Of a stretch of 48,774 bases of DNA, positions 1 through 9,220 are shown in pieces. Source of the stretch: Maribrevibacterium harenarium (GTDB lineage: Bacteria; Pseudomonadota; Gammaproteobacteria; Pseudomonadales; Marinomonadaceae); NCBI RefSeq assembly GCF_006385675.1, contig NZ_VFRR01000024.1:1-48774 (forward strand), in the 5' to 3' direction. Every line of letters starts with the position of its first letter. The first letter of the stretch is position 1. The notes beneath the pieces were generated by a model. The model worked only from the letters and a program-made list of their open reading frames with translations. It searched no databases and was not told the origin of the DNA. The position numbers and the translations under genes were made by a program.

Positions 1-45
1 TCGGCGAAGGAAAGCTGGTTCATTGCGGGTAGGAGTCACAGTTAA
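1..45 (+). CDS. possible 3' end of a gene cut by the window edge
   Basis: An open frame of 14 codons runs from the first base to a TAA at 43-45 and is followed at once by a strong inverted repeat, as at the end of a transcription unit. The fragment is too short to assign to a family and could be a chance open frame. Confidence 0.2.
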   Translation, partial: SAKESWFIAGRSHS

Positions 46-46
46 T

Positions 47-82
47 TTAAGTCGGCAAGATTGTCTCATGTTGCCGACTTAA
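47..82. terminator. inverted repeat, possible terminator
   Basis: TTAAGTCGGCAA (47-58) and TTGCCGACTTAA (71-82) form a perfect 12-bp stem with a 12-nt loop. There is no strong T-run on either side, so it could be a terminator of the gene ending at 45 or the end of a mobile element. Confidence 0.4.
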
Positions 83-224
83 TCGCATGTTCCTTAGCTA
101 GTAGCTGAAATTAGCCAAAAAGCACTTAAAAACTCTATTGAAAGGGATTAAAACAGATTGTAAGAGATGAGTCCTGAACAAAAAGATCGGTGCAGTGCAC
201 ATTTTGAAATACTGAGTCCTAAAA

Positions 225-282
225 ACAAATACCAGTAAAAAGCTGGGGGTTATCGACTCTCTGGGCCGAACATTTGTTCGTC
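225..282 (+). mobile_element. isolated right end of an IS1182-like element
   Basis: This stretch matches, base for base with few differences, the right end of the IS1182-type element further along (3338-3391). Both read AGTAAAAAGCTGGGG, then TTATCGAC, then CTGGGCCGAACA and the palindrome. No transposase is left beside it, so it is a solo terminal remnant of a second copy. Confidence 0.6.
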
Positions 283-500
283 TCAGTAGGTGTCTATCAG
301 CTAAAAATATTTTTGTGTATTTACTCTTTTAACAATATGGTTTGTACATAACTGCTGTTGGTTAGATGATTATGAAATCATCTGCCCTATCCATCTGTAT
401 CACTAGCTAAGTATGGCTCAAGCGTATAGCTGGATATTTGTCCACCCAATGAAATTTTCATACTTGTGTATGGTTTATCCATACCCAATCTTGCCTAGGT

Positions 501-514
501 CGAACATTTGTTCG
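501..514. repeat. solo copy of the CGAACA-TT-TGTTCG palindrome
   Basis: CGAACATTTGTTCG, followed by G, is the same palindrome that borders the IS1182-type element (copies at 67-80, 880-893, 1875-1888 and 3377-3390). Here no IS end lies next to it. The sequence from 83 to 879 otherwise shows only A+T-rich DNA with no gene I can support; the small open frame at 413-649 has no recognisable protein features. Confidence 0.7.
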
Positions 515-879
515 GTCTACGTGTTGATCAAAGTTTTTCGCAAACTCTTTTACTGTATCACAACAAGTTTGTCGTACTTGAACTATCGGTTATACAAAAT
601 CCCTATTCTGTATCTATATTTAAAAATATTGTCAATCTGTATTGCGTAGTACTGAAAGTATATAAGGTTTTTTCTAATTAATGATCAATGGATGGTTATC
701 TGGAAGGAAATGAAATCATTGACGGGATTATATGAAGTCTCGATTAGTAACTCATAGAAATTTATCGAAAATGGTGTAAATCCCAACAGTTTGCTGTGCG
801 GTATGGAAAGCTAAGCATTTGCAAAAGACTTAATGCTGCCCTTCTTACTGCGTAGCATATTTCTAGCCTGAGAATATGT

Positions 880-1065
880 CGAACAAATGTTCGGCTTAAG
901 CGCTACTTGTATTAAAGGGATGAGCTGGCAAATAGTTTCGTACGTTTACGCAAAAAATTAATGAAGTTTCTATGTCCTTTAGATGAACGCAATCTGGTGT
1001 CACCAGATAGACATCTGTTACTAGTAAGGATTCATAAAGTAGTAGAGGCCACAAAATCCCTTGGT
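880..1065 (+). repeat. ~190 bp direct repeat, copy A
   Basis: The repeat begins with the CGAACAAATGTTCG palindrome. It continues through the shared blocks AGCTGGCAAATAGTTT, TGGATGAACGC/TAGATGAACGC and GTAGAGGCC to AAATCCCTTGGT. A second copy lies at 3377-3572 in the same orientation, with scattered substitutions and small indels. The TnpB remnant starts where this copy ends, so the repeat may be the left part of that lost element. Confidence 0.75.
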
Positions 1066-1740
1066 CCATCTATGCTACCGTTTTCTGCGTGATAAAAAAG
1101 GTTGGCGTGTCTATATCTCTACTGAGGTGCAAGAGTCTAAGATAGAGATAATCGAAGCTCAACGCGCGATTGGCGTGGACATCAACGCACACCTTCTCGC
1201 TGTCGTTGAGATGGTGAGCAAAAAAAATCCAATCAACAAGCATCGAATCAACGTTCAGACCAGCGGTTAAATCACGCATCAACGTATGGCGGTAATTGGG
1301 GATGTCGTCAAGACACCCATCGCCACTGCGCTAACTGCCCTTAAATTTGGAGGAGTTGGACTTTACGCGGAAGAAGCGAGACCTTAAATGCTCTACGCTA
1401 CAACCGTATGATCAGCTAATTCGCTTACCGTAAAATTATCGAAGTGATCAAGGCAAGGTGTTTAGATCATGGTATAGAAGTAAAGGAAGTCAATCAGGCG
1501 TACACCAGCCAGATTGGAAAACAAAAATTCTCTGTACCCTATGGCCTAACCCCTAATCAATTGCTCGGCGCTCAAAGATCTATCGTGAGCAACCCAATCT
1601 TGAGGGTCAAACCGCTTTATGGACACCTGTAGGGAAACCTCAAGAACACGTATGGTCTTATTGGAGGAAGGTGGCTCGACAACCGCAACGCTACTATCGA
1701 AGCGAAAGCGATCTAGGTTTGTTGCGCAATAAGAAGGCAC
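1061..1740 (+). pseudogene. decayed IS200/IS605-type TnpB (OrfB)
   Basis: Fragments in shifting frames match the middle and C-terminal part of TnpB-like proteins. The first frame gives FLRDKKGWRVYIS and GVDINAHLLAVVE, the RuvC-like start of the nuclease domain. Another frame gives VIGDVVKTPIATALTALK. After an in-frame stop the reading continues as FAYRKIIEVIKARCLDHGIE and EVNQAYTSQIG, the typical TnpB region before the zinc ribbon. At least two frameshifts and one stop separate these pieces and the N-terminal part is missing, so no active nuclease can be made. The family assignment rests on motif recognition and is fairly firm; the exact ends are not. Confidence 0.7.
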
Positions 1741-1872
1741 AGAATCTAAGATAGTGTCCAATACCTTGGGAGTAAGTGGCATTGATATAGCTTCGGTCAA
1801 TCACAGTCGGGAATATTGTTCGCCCGACGACATGGAATATTTTTCTATACAATTAGGAATGGCGACCAATAG

Positions 1873-3391
1873 GCCGAACAAATGTTCGGCTCAGACTGCT
1901 GATAAAGTCCTCGCCTTCGTGGGGGGACTTTTTATAATAGCCTTATGCTAAAGAACGCCCCCAAACCTAATCGACTCTAGAGTTCGTCTCCATTGATGAA
2001 CTCGTCCCAAGTGACCATCTTCTTCGTAAGATTGATCAAACCATCGACTTTACTTTCTTGCATGACTTCGTGAAGTGAAGGGTTTTTAATGTTCAGACAA
2101 TGGTCGTCCTGCCCTTGATCCCACTCTTATGTTCAAGACAATGTGGCTTATCGCTGGTTCCTTGGTTTAGGCCTAACGGACAAAGCACCCGATTCTTCAA
2201 CCCTGAGTGCGAATCGAACTCGGCGCTTTAAAGAGTCCGATGTGTATCAGAGGATTTTTGATGAGATCGTTCTTCAAGCCATGAAGAAAAAACTCATCAG
2301 CGGACATACCTTCTACACTGACTCCACGCATCTATTAGCCAATGCAAACAAAAAGCATTTTCAAATAGTGTTGGTTGAGCAATCTCGTCAGGCGTATATG
2401 GATGAACTGGATCAAGCGGTTGAGGAGGATCGAATACTCCGTGGAAAAATGCCTTTACCGCCTGAAAAGGTCAAAGATAAAACACGAGAAATAAAACAGA
2501 GTACAACCGATCCTAAAAGTGGTTACATGGTGCGAGACACCAAGCCGAAAGGATTCTTCTATCTTGATCATCGTACTGTCGATGCACGCTGCAACATCAT
2601 TACCGATATCCATGTCACTGCCGGCAACGTGCACAATGCCGTGCCGTATTTAGAACGACTGGATCGAATGAGAGATCGATTTAAGTACCACGTCACATCG
2701 GTTGGTCTGGATGTCGGCTACTTCACAGCTGCGGTCTGTCATGGGCTAGAAGAAAGACACATCTATGCGGTGATGGACTATCGACGGCCTACTCATAAAA
2801 AGGACTTCTTCTATAAACGAGAGTATCAATACGATGTCGCGAATGACGTGTATATCTCCCACAAGGCCAGTCATTGATTTACAAAACCACGTCACGAGAA
2901 GGCTATCGCCATTACGACTCAGACAGCCAAATCTGTCAAAGTTGCCCAGAGAAAAATCGCTGCACAACCAATACAAACTCTGTAAAAACCCTCACCCGAC
3001 ATGTTTGGGAAGACAGCAAAGAGCGAGTGAATGCGCATCGTTTAACACCGGCGGGAAAATTATTTATGCAAGTCGGAAAGAAACGGTAGAACGAAGTTTT
3101 GCGGACGCCAAGAAACTACATGGGTATCGTTACGCGAGGTTTAGAGGAATAGACAAGGTCTCTTCACAGAGTCTACTGACAGCTGCTGCCCAGAATATGA
3201 AAAAGATCGCTTTAATGCTCAGCTAGGAAGTAATCTTACTTAAAAGCCGTTAAAAATATCCCCAAAAGCCCATAACGAATGGCTCCAAGCAACTCCGACG
3301 ATCGAGAGCTTGCTTATAAAATTCAGCGCCATAAAAAAAACCAGTAAAAAGCTGGGGTTTATCGACGCGCTGGGCCGAACAAATGTTCGGC
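1873..3391 (+). mobile_element. decayed IS1182-family insertion sequence
   Basis: A transposase pseudogene lies between two related inverted ends. The left end (from 1887) reads CGGCTCAGACTGCTGATAAA. The complement of the right end reads CGGCCCAGCGCGTCGATAAA. Each end abuts a complete palindrome GCCGAACAAATGTTCGGC (1873-1890 and 3374-3391). The palindrome also occurs alone elsewhere in the window, so it may be the insertion target rather than part of the element. Confidence 0.7.
1945..3226 (+). pseudogene. IS1182-family transposase, frameshifted
   Basis: The gene begins ATG at 1945 (MLKNAPKPNRL). An apparent 2-nt insertion near 1978 shifts it into the frame reading EFVSIDELVPSDHLLRKID, the classic IS1182 transposase start. 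A further break lies near 2075, and codons appear to be missing near 2135, between DNGRPALDPTLMFK and VAYRWFLGLGLTDKAPDSS. The long piece 2143-2877 holds the DDE-type core (FYTDSTHLLANANK). Further shifts near 2870 and 3090 lead into the cysteine-rich segment and the C-terminus ERSFADAKKLHGYRYARFRG. With at least three frame changes it is inactive. Confidence 0.85.
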
Positions 3392-3572
3392 TTATGCGCA
3401 TCTTGTTTTAAAGGGATAGCTGGCAAATAGTTTTGTATGTTTACGCAACATATTAATGGATGAAGTCTCTATGACCTTTGGATGAACGCTATCTGGTGTC
3501 CCCAGCCCCAGATAGGCTTTGCCACTGGTAAGGATTCAAAATAAGGTGGTAGAGGCCAACAAATCCCTTGGT
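3377..3572 (+). repeat. ~190 bp direct repeat, copy B
   Basis: Second copy of the repeat at 880-1065. It starts at the palindrome that forms the right border of the IS1182-type element and ends in AAATCCCTTGGT. After that point the two copies diverge completely. It contains no open frame conserved between the copies. Confidence 0.75.
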
Positions 3573-3906
3573 TCGAGTTCTAACGTACAAAATCTCTAAA
3601 TAGGAAAGAATAGAGCTACCAGTATGTTAGATGCGGAGCAAACCAGAGCGGAATTATCTGACTTTTTCGTAGCATCCTCTACTATTCCGATTCACTTAAG
3701 CCCTAAAAATCTCTTTTGATGACATAAATTCTTAAGGAATTTCCTAAGCAACATCCTCGTTCCGATAGTTATGCTTTCTTACATTTGCCTTTTTGAAAAG
3801 CGTCATGGAATCGTCGAATAATGCTTGTTTATTGACAACCCTCACGCAGCAAGCCGCGGGGCTTTATGCCATTTCGGGTAAATATTAGTATAGAACTAGA
3901 TGATCA
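3573..3906. other. stretch without a recognised gene
   Basis: A+T-rich sequence between the repeat and the ProC-like gene. I see no conserved coding fragment on either strand. It serves as the downstream region of the minus-strand gene ending at 3907. Confidence 0.5.
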
Positions 3907-4677
3907 TTAAGTGTTACTAAGCCGCTTTTGTATAGATAACAGAGATTGCTTTAACGCCTCATGTCCTCCATTTTCACGGAAGACCGTGACTGCTTGTTCA
4001 TTTAGCCCCCCTGGCGTACAGTGTTTTGATATCTGTGAATCAAAGGGTAGGTTAGAATTTTTTAATGCGGTTTTAGTTAGTCCGTTAAACAGTCCGGCAA
4101 AGTATTTTTGGGCGTTTTGAGATGGAGTTCCCTGTGCAATAATCCAGTCACTCAGAGTGGATAGGGTCTCAAAGTAGATTCCCATTGTTGAGCTAGCGAT
4201 AGCGTAACGATCAAATTCTTCTTCATTTTCTGCTACTACTACCTCACCCAAATAGTTGAATATTTTTTCAGCTATTTCGTTAGAGGGATATAAGGCCGTC
4301 ACTCCGACTCTTTCTGCAACGAATGGTAGCGGAATAGCACGGCAAATGGTGAGATCATTCCCAAGCAGGTTCTTTAATTTTTGGTGATGGAATGTGGCGA
4401 TAAGACTGATGATCTGCTTGTCAGGTGTAAAGCAAAGTGGCGCGAGCGCGTACTCAGCATCTTGTGGCCGTACGGCCAACATTACGATATCTGACTTATC
4501 AATAATTTCTTGATTGTTGTCTAGTATCTCTACGGTTGAATATTCCTTTGCGAGAGCAAAAGATATGCTCTCGCTACGTTTGCTAACTAGGATTTGTTCA
4601 AAAGGAGCATTGCTTTTCATGAGCCCATTTACACAGGCTGCACTAATCACTCCGGTTCCAATTATGCCTAGTTTCAT
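3907..4677 (-). CDS. pyrroline-5-carboxylate reductase-like protein (ProC family)
   Basis: The 256-residue protein belongs to the ProC/P5CR family, which uses NAD(P)H to reduce cyclic imines such as pyrroline-5-carboxylate to proline. The Rossmann motif GIIGTGVIS lies at residues 4-12. The region MLAVRPQD (around 66-73) and the C-terminal TPGGLNEQ are typical of the dimerisation and active-site part of the family. It is slightly shorter than housekeeping ProC (about 270 residues) and lies next to regulators and SDR enzymes rather than in a biosynthetic setting, so a catabolic or alternative imine substrate is possible. The start is an ATG preceded by GAGGCAAAT. It is 27 bp downstream of the LysR gene and may be cotranscribed with it. 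Confidence 0.75.
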   Translation of the reverse strand: MKLGIIGTGVISAACVNGLMKSNAPFEQILVSKRSESISFALAKEYSTVEILDNNQEIIDKSDIVMLAVRPQDAEYALAPLCFTPDKQIISLIATFHHQKLKNLLGNDLTICRAIPLPFVAERVGVTALYPSNEIAEKIFNYLGEVVVAENEEEFDRYAIASSTMGIYFETLSTLSDWIIAQGTPSQNAQKYFAGLFNGLTKTALKNSNLPFDSQISKHCTPGGLNEQAVTVFRENGGHEALKQSLLSIQKRLSNT

Positions 4678-4704
4678 ATTTGCCTCTTGGGTATGTTAGA
4701 TAGG

Positions 4705-5616
4705 TTAGTCATGGGATGATATTGATAGCGAGTTTTCATTACGCCGTTGTTTTAAATAGTCGACGAAAAGGCGTAGTCGTCGCGGCAGAGTTCCCTGATA
4801 CGGATAGATAAGCTGTATGGCGACAGGTGGTAGCTCAAACGCGCTTAAAAGTCTCTGTACCGGTTGGTCATATACTACATACTCAGGTAGCCTACCTATT
4901 CCTAGACCTTGCTTGACAGCATGGAGGATGCCCTCTGAACTATCAATCATCATGGTTGTTAGTGGAGCGATACCGAGCGGCTCATCAGAAGCATCGGTAC
5001 GGAAGTACCATTTATTGTCGGTATCGACATCCGAATGCAAGATGCCGCGATGTTTGCTTATATCTAGGGGATGAGCAGGTTTGCCATAGCGAGACAGATA
5101 GTCATCGGAGGCAAACAGGGCGTAGCGAAATTCAGTTAGGTGAATGGCGACGTAGTCCTGGTTTGAGAGTAAATTCGTCGCACGAATTGCTAAATCATAG
5201 TTTCCAGATAGAAGATTGATTGGAGTGTTCGACAGATTTAGGCAAAAGCGAATATTCGGAAATTCACGCTGAAACTCAGGCAGCCATGACTCGATAATGC
5301 AACGCCCTAAAGAGAGGGGAATAGTTAAGCGAATATCACCTCCTTGGTCGTTTTGACGATCATCAAGTAAATGCTGTGCTTCACTGAGGTTAGCTTGTAG
5401 GCGTTCACAATATGGCAGGAACAGCTTACCAGAGTCCGTCAGCGAGACATGGCGTGTGGATCGATAGAGTAGTTTAAAGCCGAGGTGTTCTTCCAAGCGA
5501 TTGATTTGATTGCTGACAAAAGCCTTTGATTTACCAAGAGCGGCAGCGGCACCAGTAAAGCTTTGTACTTGTGCGACCTTGGCAAAGGTCAGCATTTCTT
5601 GTGCATAATCTTGCAA
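4705..5616 (-). CDS. LysR-family transcriptional regulator
   Basis: The 303-residue protein has an N-terminal winged helix-turn-helix (FTGAAAALGKSKAFVSNQIN, about residues 20-39) and a substrate-binding effector domain from about residue 90 to 290. This is the standard LysR layout. The start codon is TTG at 5616, supported by GGGGAG six bases upstream; an in-frame ATG seven codons later is the alternative. It lies between an SDR gene and a ProC-like gene on the same strand, 19 bp after the SDR. The likely targets are these neighbours, but no operator is evident. The effector is unknown. Confidence 0.85.
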   Translation of the reverse strand: MQDYAQEMLTFAKVAQVQSFTGAAAALGKSKAFVSNQINRLEEHLGFKLLYRSTRHVSLTDSGKLFLPYCERLQANLSEAQHLLDDRQNDQGGDIRLTIPLSLGRCIIESWLPEFQREFPNIRFCLNLSNTPINLLSGNYDLAIRATNLLSNQDYVAIHLTEFRYALFASDDYLSRYGKPAHPLDISKHRGILHSDVDTDNKWYFRTDASDEPLGIAPLTTMMIDSSEGILHAVKQGLGIGRLPEYVVYDQPVQRLLSAFELPPVAIQLIYPYQGTLPRRLRLFVDYLKQRRNENSLSISSHD

Positions 5617-5635
5617 GGAAGACTCCCCTTATGAG

Positions 5636-6238
5636 TTATAAAACAATTTTATAAGTTTGGCCGTTTTGCCGTGATTCGACACTCATGGCATAAGCAAGCG
5701 CGGCCCGCGCTGCTGGAACAGGTTGATGGCCTCGAAAAAACGGTGCGTATTTGTCCATCGCCTCAAGAATCACTCCTGGGCTAACTAAATTAAGGCGTAA
5801 TCCATTTGGCATTTCAGTCGCTGCAGCCATTACAAAACTACGTAGTGCACCGGCCACCATGGATGCCGAGGACCCCATCGGTACCGCTACATCGTCGGTG
5901 ACACCGGAGGTTAGTGTAAAGCTACCACCAGGTGACACGTATTCGAGCCCGATTCTAACCAAATTTACTTGCCCCATTAGTTTATCTTCGATGCCAAAAA
6001 TGTAATCCTCATGACTCATGTCTGGAAAGTAGGACCACTTAGTGTGCCCAGTGCAAGCGATCACAGCATCGACTATGCCAATTTGCTCATACATGGTGCG
6101 AATACTATCTTGATCCATTAAATCCACGTGCACTGTTCCGGTGGTGCGGCCTGCGGTAATAATCTCGTGTCGTGTAGCGAGTTCCTCTACAACAGCCTTG
6201 CCTATAGTTCCTTGTGCCCCAACAATCAAAATTCTCAC
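5636..6238 (-). CDS. short SDR-type protein without the usual catalytic Tyr-Lys pair
   Basis: A 200-residue Rossmann protein with an N-terminal nucleotide-binding motif (IVGAQGTIGKAV, residues 5-16) and NLVSPGVI near residue 150, as in short-chain dehydrogenases. The segment that normally carries YxxxK reads SGVTDDVAVPMGSSASMVAG and has neither Tyr nor Lys. This matches a known atypical SDR subgroup of about 200 residues annotated only as short-chain dehydrogenase; its reaction is uncertain. The start is GTG with GAGAGG upstream. It heads the minus-strand group SDR-LysR-ProC-like. Confidence 0.7.
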   Translation of the reverse strand: MRILIVGAQGTIGKAVVEELATRHEIITAGRTTGTVHVDLMDQDSIRTMYEQIGIVDAVIACTGHTKWSYFPDMSHEDYIFGIEDKLMGQVNLVRIGLEYVSPGGSFTLTSGVTDDVAVPMGSSASMVAGALRSFVMAAATEMPNGLRLNLVSPGVILEAMDKYAPFFRGHQPVPAARAALAYAMSVESRQNGQTYKIVL

Positions 6239-6345
6239 TTTTTTTCACCTCTCAAATGATAGATCCAATTAAGCCTAGTGTTTACGCCAAATGTAGAGAA
6301 CCCCGATTTTTAAGATTGTCTGTTCATAAAAATGAACAATAGAAA

Positions 6346-6394
6346 TAAAAAAAACCGAGTAGAGAGCGGTTTATGTTGGCAGGGGTCTACTCGG
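6346..6394 (-). terminator. intrinsic terminator of the chemoreceptor gene
   Basis: On the minus strand CCGAGTAGA (6394-6386) pairs with TCTACTCGG (6363-6355), and the stem is followed by TTTTTTTTATT. The position, 80 bp after the chemoreceptor stop and before the SDR promoter, fits a rho-independent terminator. Confidence 0.75.
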
Positions 6395-6473
6395 CTTGTT
6401 AGCACTTCGGCCAACGAAAGGGTGAGTGGGAGGCTCACGCTATACTAAAAAGGGTTTGCTTAAATACGCTGGT

Positions 6474-8429
6474 TCATGGTGTGAATTTGGATAGCTCCTT
6501 CTGTAGGTGCTCCATAGATGTCATGAGTGAGGTACAAGCGGAAGCTGTATTTATCGCGAGGTCACGAATTTCGCTACCTGCGCTATCTATCTGGTGAATC
6601 GTATTTCCAATCTGTTCTGCGGCAGTGGCTTGTTCTCCAGCTGCCGAACTGATATCTGCGACTGTACTAACAGAAGCAATCAGAGAATCATCAATGCGAG
6701 CAATGGCAAGCTTAAGGTGCTCGTTACTTTCGGCACTATCGTTGACGAGTCTTTGACTGTTGGCCATTTCTACTACAGCTCGTTCTACTTGTTGGGTTAA
6801 TTGGTTGATGCTCCGCTCGATTTCGTCCGTAGACTCTTGGACGCGCTGGGCCAGGCCGCGAACTTCATCAGCCACTACGGCAAAGCCCCGACCCTGTTCA
6901 CCTGCGCGAGCAGCCTCTATGGCGGCGTTTAGTGCAAGTAAATTAGTTTTTTCCGCGATACCATTGATCACATCGAGTACATGACTGATTGCGTTGGTGA
7001 CCTCGGCAACCTCCGTGACCGCTTTATGGCCAGCATCTACAGCCGAGTTGAGTGCTTGGGATTTGTCCAACAAGGATTGCAGTTGTGTGCGTCCCTGTTG
7101 GGTATCTGCTTGCATCTGAGATATGGCGCTATCGGCTTGCTTAGCGAGTCCAGCAATCTCTTGGACGCCATTGGCCAGTTGTGTTACCGGAGCCACACTG
7201 GCGGTAATATTTTCTGACTGCAATTGGGTCGTTTTAGTATTTCGTTGGCTGTTGTCGTAAACCGTTTTTGTATGAGTTACTGTTTGCTCGGCTTGCGTGG
7301 CAACCGCTTGAATCAGCGATGAGATGTTTTGCCTCATGGCTTCGAATTTATGGCTTAGTGCCCCCAGCTCATCTCTTGAAAAAACCTGGATTGGGAGTGA
7401 AAAGTTACCATCTGCTAGTTTATTCGAGCTCAGTACCAAAGCATCAATGCTCTGTTTAAGGGAGCGGTATAATCCCATTAGGAAATAGAGCAAACCAAAC
7501 AAACTTAGGGCGACAATTGTCATTACACTAGTTAACTCTATCTGCAGACTTTGGTGGCGTAAGCCTAAATGGTGATCGACATTTGCCAACTGTTGGTTGA
7601 TTCGCTCAACGAGAAGTTGTCTCTCTGGCTCGTATGAGCGCCACTTAGTCATCCATTGTGCCATAGCATCTGGGTCAAAACGTTGGTTGGGGCCGAGATA
7701 GGTGTCGATGACTTGTTGTTGGTAGCGCACTCGACTGGGCTCGAGTAAATCGGCTATCTCAGGAGACGCAGTTTTACGTTCCACTATATCTGTGTGAACT
7801 AGCTCAATGTCGGCTTTTGCAGTGGATTCAACGTAACCAAACGCACTAATGTAGCCATTGTATGCCGCGACTTTTCCGAGCAACACATAGCTTGGAATGT
7901 CCTGATAAAAAATTTCGTCAATCGACTTAAATACTTCGTTATCACGGTCTTGGAACAGCTGGCTTTTCACCAAATCGGACTTAATTATCTGCAACAGCGT
8001 ATTGGTAGCTACTGTGATCTTTTGCCATTGCTGTGACATGCTCTCGCCATCGAGTTCGATAAGCTCAAACTCAGCGAGAGATTTGGGTGTTTCAGATTGG
8101 GAGTTGGCATTACTCCAGAGATTGCTAACTTGCTCTAACGCAGCGAGTTGCGACTGTAATAATTCACTGGAGTCATCTTGATTTCGTGCAAGATGCATGA
8201 AAGCAGCATGCTCCGCTAGTTGAAGTTTTTGTAAATATTGCCAGCTAAACTGAAGAGATTGAATCCCTGAGCGTTTGGTCCCTACTAGGGATTGCGCTTC
8301 CAAGATGGATAGAATTTTGCTACTGGAAAGCCACAGTAGAGGCAGACTAATCAATGTACTGAGCAGTATGAACTTGCCCGCATAAGGTAGGCGATTCATT
8401 ACCGAAATAGCTGGTGTGAGTATCGTCAT
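6474..8429 (-). CDS. methyl-accepting chemotaxis protein
   Basis: The 651-residue receptor has a first membrane segment at about residues 18-35 and a long, helical periplasmic domain to about 300. A second membrane segment ([19 protein letters not shown]) precedes a HAMP domain near 325-380. The cytoplasmic signalling domain carries the hallmark hairpin tip [19 protein letters not shown]. It should transmit ligand binding to CheA/CheW and flagellar motors. The helical periplasmic domain resembles four-helix or nitrate-sensing (NIT) type domains, but I cannot assign the ligand. There is no C-terminal CheR-docking pentapeptide. It sits just downstream of two SDR genes opposite the hydroxyproline locus, which suggests but does not prove taxis to a related compound. 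Confidence 0.9.
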   Translation of the reverse strand: MTILTPAISVMNRLPYAGKFILLSTLISLPLLWLSSSKILSILEAQSLVGTKRSGIQSLQFSWQYLQKLQLAEHAAFMHLARNQDDSSELLQSQLAALEQVSNLWSNANSQSETPKSLAEFELIELDGESMSQQWQKITVATNTLLQIIKSDLVKSQLFQDRDNEVFKSIDEIFYQDIPSYVLLGKVAAYNGYISAFGYVESTAKADIELVHTDIVERKTASPEIADLLEPSRVRYQQQVIDTYLGPNQRFDPDAMAQWMTKWRSYEPERQLLVERINQQLANVDHHLGLRHQSLQIELTSVMTIVALSLFGLLYFLMGLYRSLKQSIDALVLSSNKLADGNFSLPIQVFSRDELGALSHKFEAMRQNISSLIQAVATQAEQTVTHTKTVYDNSQRNTKTTQLQSENITASVAPVTQLANGVQEIAGLAKQADSAISQMQADTQQGRTQLQSLLDKSQALNSAVDAGHKAVTEVAEVTNAISHVLDVINGIAEKTNLLALNAAIEAARAGEQGRGFAVVADEVRGLAQRVQESTDEIERSINQLTQQVERAVVEMANSQRLVNDSAESNEHLKLAIARIDDSLIASVSTVADISSAAGEQATAAEQIGNTIHQIDSAGSEIRDLAINTASACTSLMTSMEHLQKELSKFTP

Positions 8430-8459
8430 AGTGCCTCTCTGTGGAATATTTATAAAAAC

Positions 8460-9206
8460 TTAACGAACGTAGTCCGCACCAGTAATATCGATGGTGCTAC
8501 CTGTCGCGTGACGGCAACGGCCTGATGAGAGGAAGGCGACCAACTCGGCGACGTCTTGGGGCGGCGTCACTTCCCTTAGAGGCAAGTTCTTGCAGACTTC
8601 CTCTTCACCTACTTCGGCGATGAAAGCTTCTGCCATATTGGTACGAACCCAACCTGGGGCGAGGGCGTAGGCTAGAATGCCGAACTCGCCATAACCGCGA
8701 GCAATACCTTTTGTTAAGGCAAGTAGACCACCTTTCGCGGCGCCGTAGGCAAGATGCTCTGCATCGTCACCTCGGTGAGAAGAGCGACTAGCCATATTGA
8801 CAATAATGCCTTGCTTACGAGCTTTGAAATGCAACAGAGCATGACGAGTCAGATCCGCTGCGGCTAAGAGGTTAACCTGTAGGTTGATTGCCCAACCCTG
8901 TTGCCATTTATCGGTGTCGTCAATAGGGGAATCCACATAGAGCCCGGCGTTGTTCACCAGCACATCTACGTTTCCTTGCCAAGCCTCTGCACTTTGCCAT
9001 AGTTGGTCAATCTCACTGCTCACCGTCAGATCGGCAGCTACAAATAGGAGCCTGCCTGGGTACTGTCGATTTAGTTGAGTCAGTTCAGGTGTCTGGTTAC
9101 GGGCTTGAGCGACTACTAACGCCCCTTCGCGCAAGAGTGTTTCAGTGATACAAAGACCAATTCCGCGGGAGGCACCGGTAACGACTATGATTTTATTAGT
9201 TAGCAT
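8460..9206 (-). CDS. short-chain dehydrogenase/reductase
   Basis: The 248-residue protein is a classical SDR. It has the cofactor motif TGASRGIG (residues 10-17), NNAG near 85-88, and the catalytic set Ser140, Tyr154 and Lys158 (YGAAK). It should oxidise or reduce a hydroxyl/keto group with NAD(P). It is 14 bp after another SDR gene, so the two are cotranscribed from the region shared with the hydroxyproline transporter. The start ATG has AAGGAG upstream. The substrate cannot be told from sequence. Confidence 0.85.
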   Translation of the reverse strand: MLTNKIIVVTGASRGIGLCITETLLREGALVVAQARNQTPELTQLNRQYPGRLLFVAADLTVSSEIDQLWQSAEAWQGNVDVLVNNAGLYVDSPIDDTDKWQQGWAINLQVNLLAAADLTRHALLHFKARKQGIIVNMASRSSHRGDDAEHLAYGAAKGGLLALTKGIARGYGEFGILAYALAPGWVRTNMAEAFIAEVGEEEVCKNLPLREVTPPQDVAELVAFLSSGRCRHATGSTIDITGADYVR

Positions 9207-9220
9207 GTTGACTCCTTAGA

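Noticed and set aside
413..649. Open frame of 78 codons in the IS debris
   Set aside because: A+T-rich, rich in Tyr, Leu and Ile by composition, no ribosome site and no family features; it also spans one palindrome copy.
67..3391. The CGAACN4GTTCG palindromes as LexA (SOS) boxes
   Set aside because: The pattern resembles Gram-positive LexA sites, but the copies lie at IS ends and in debris, not before SOS genes, and gammaproteobacterial LexA boxes differ.
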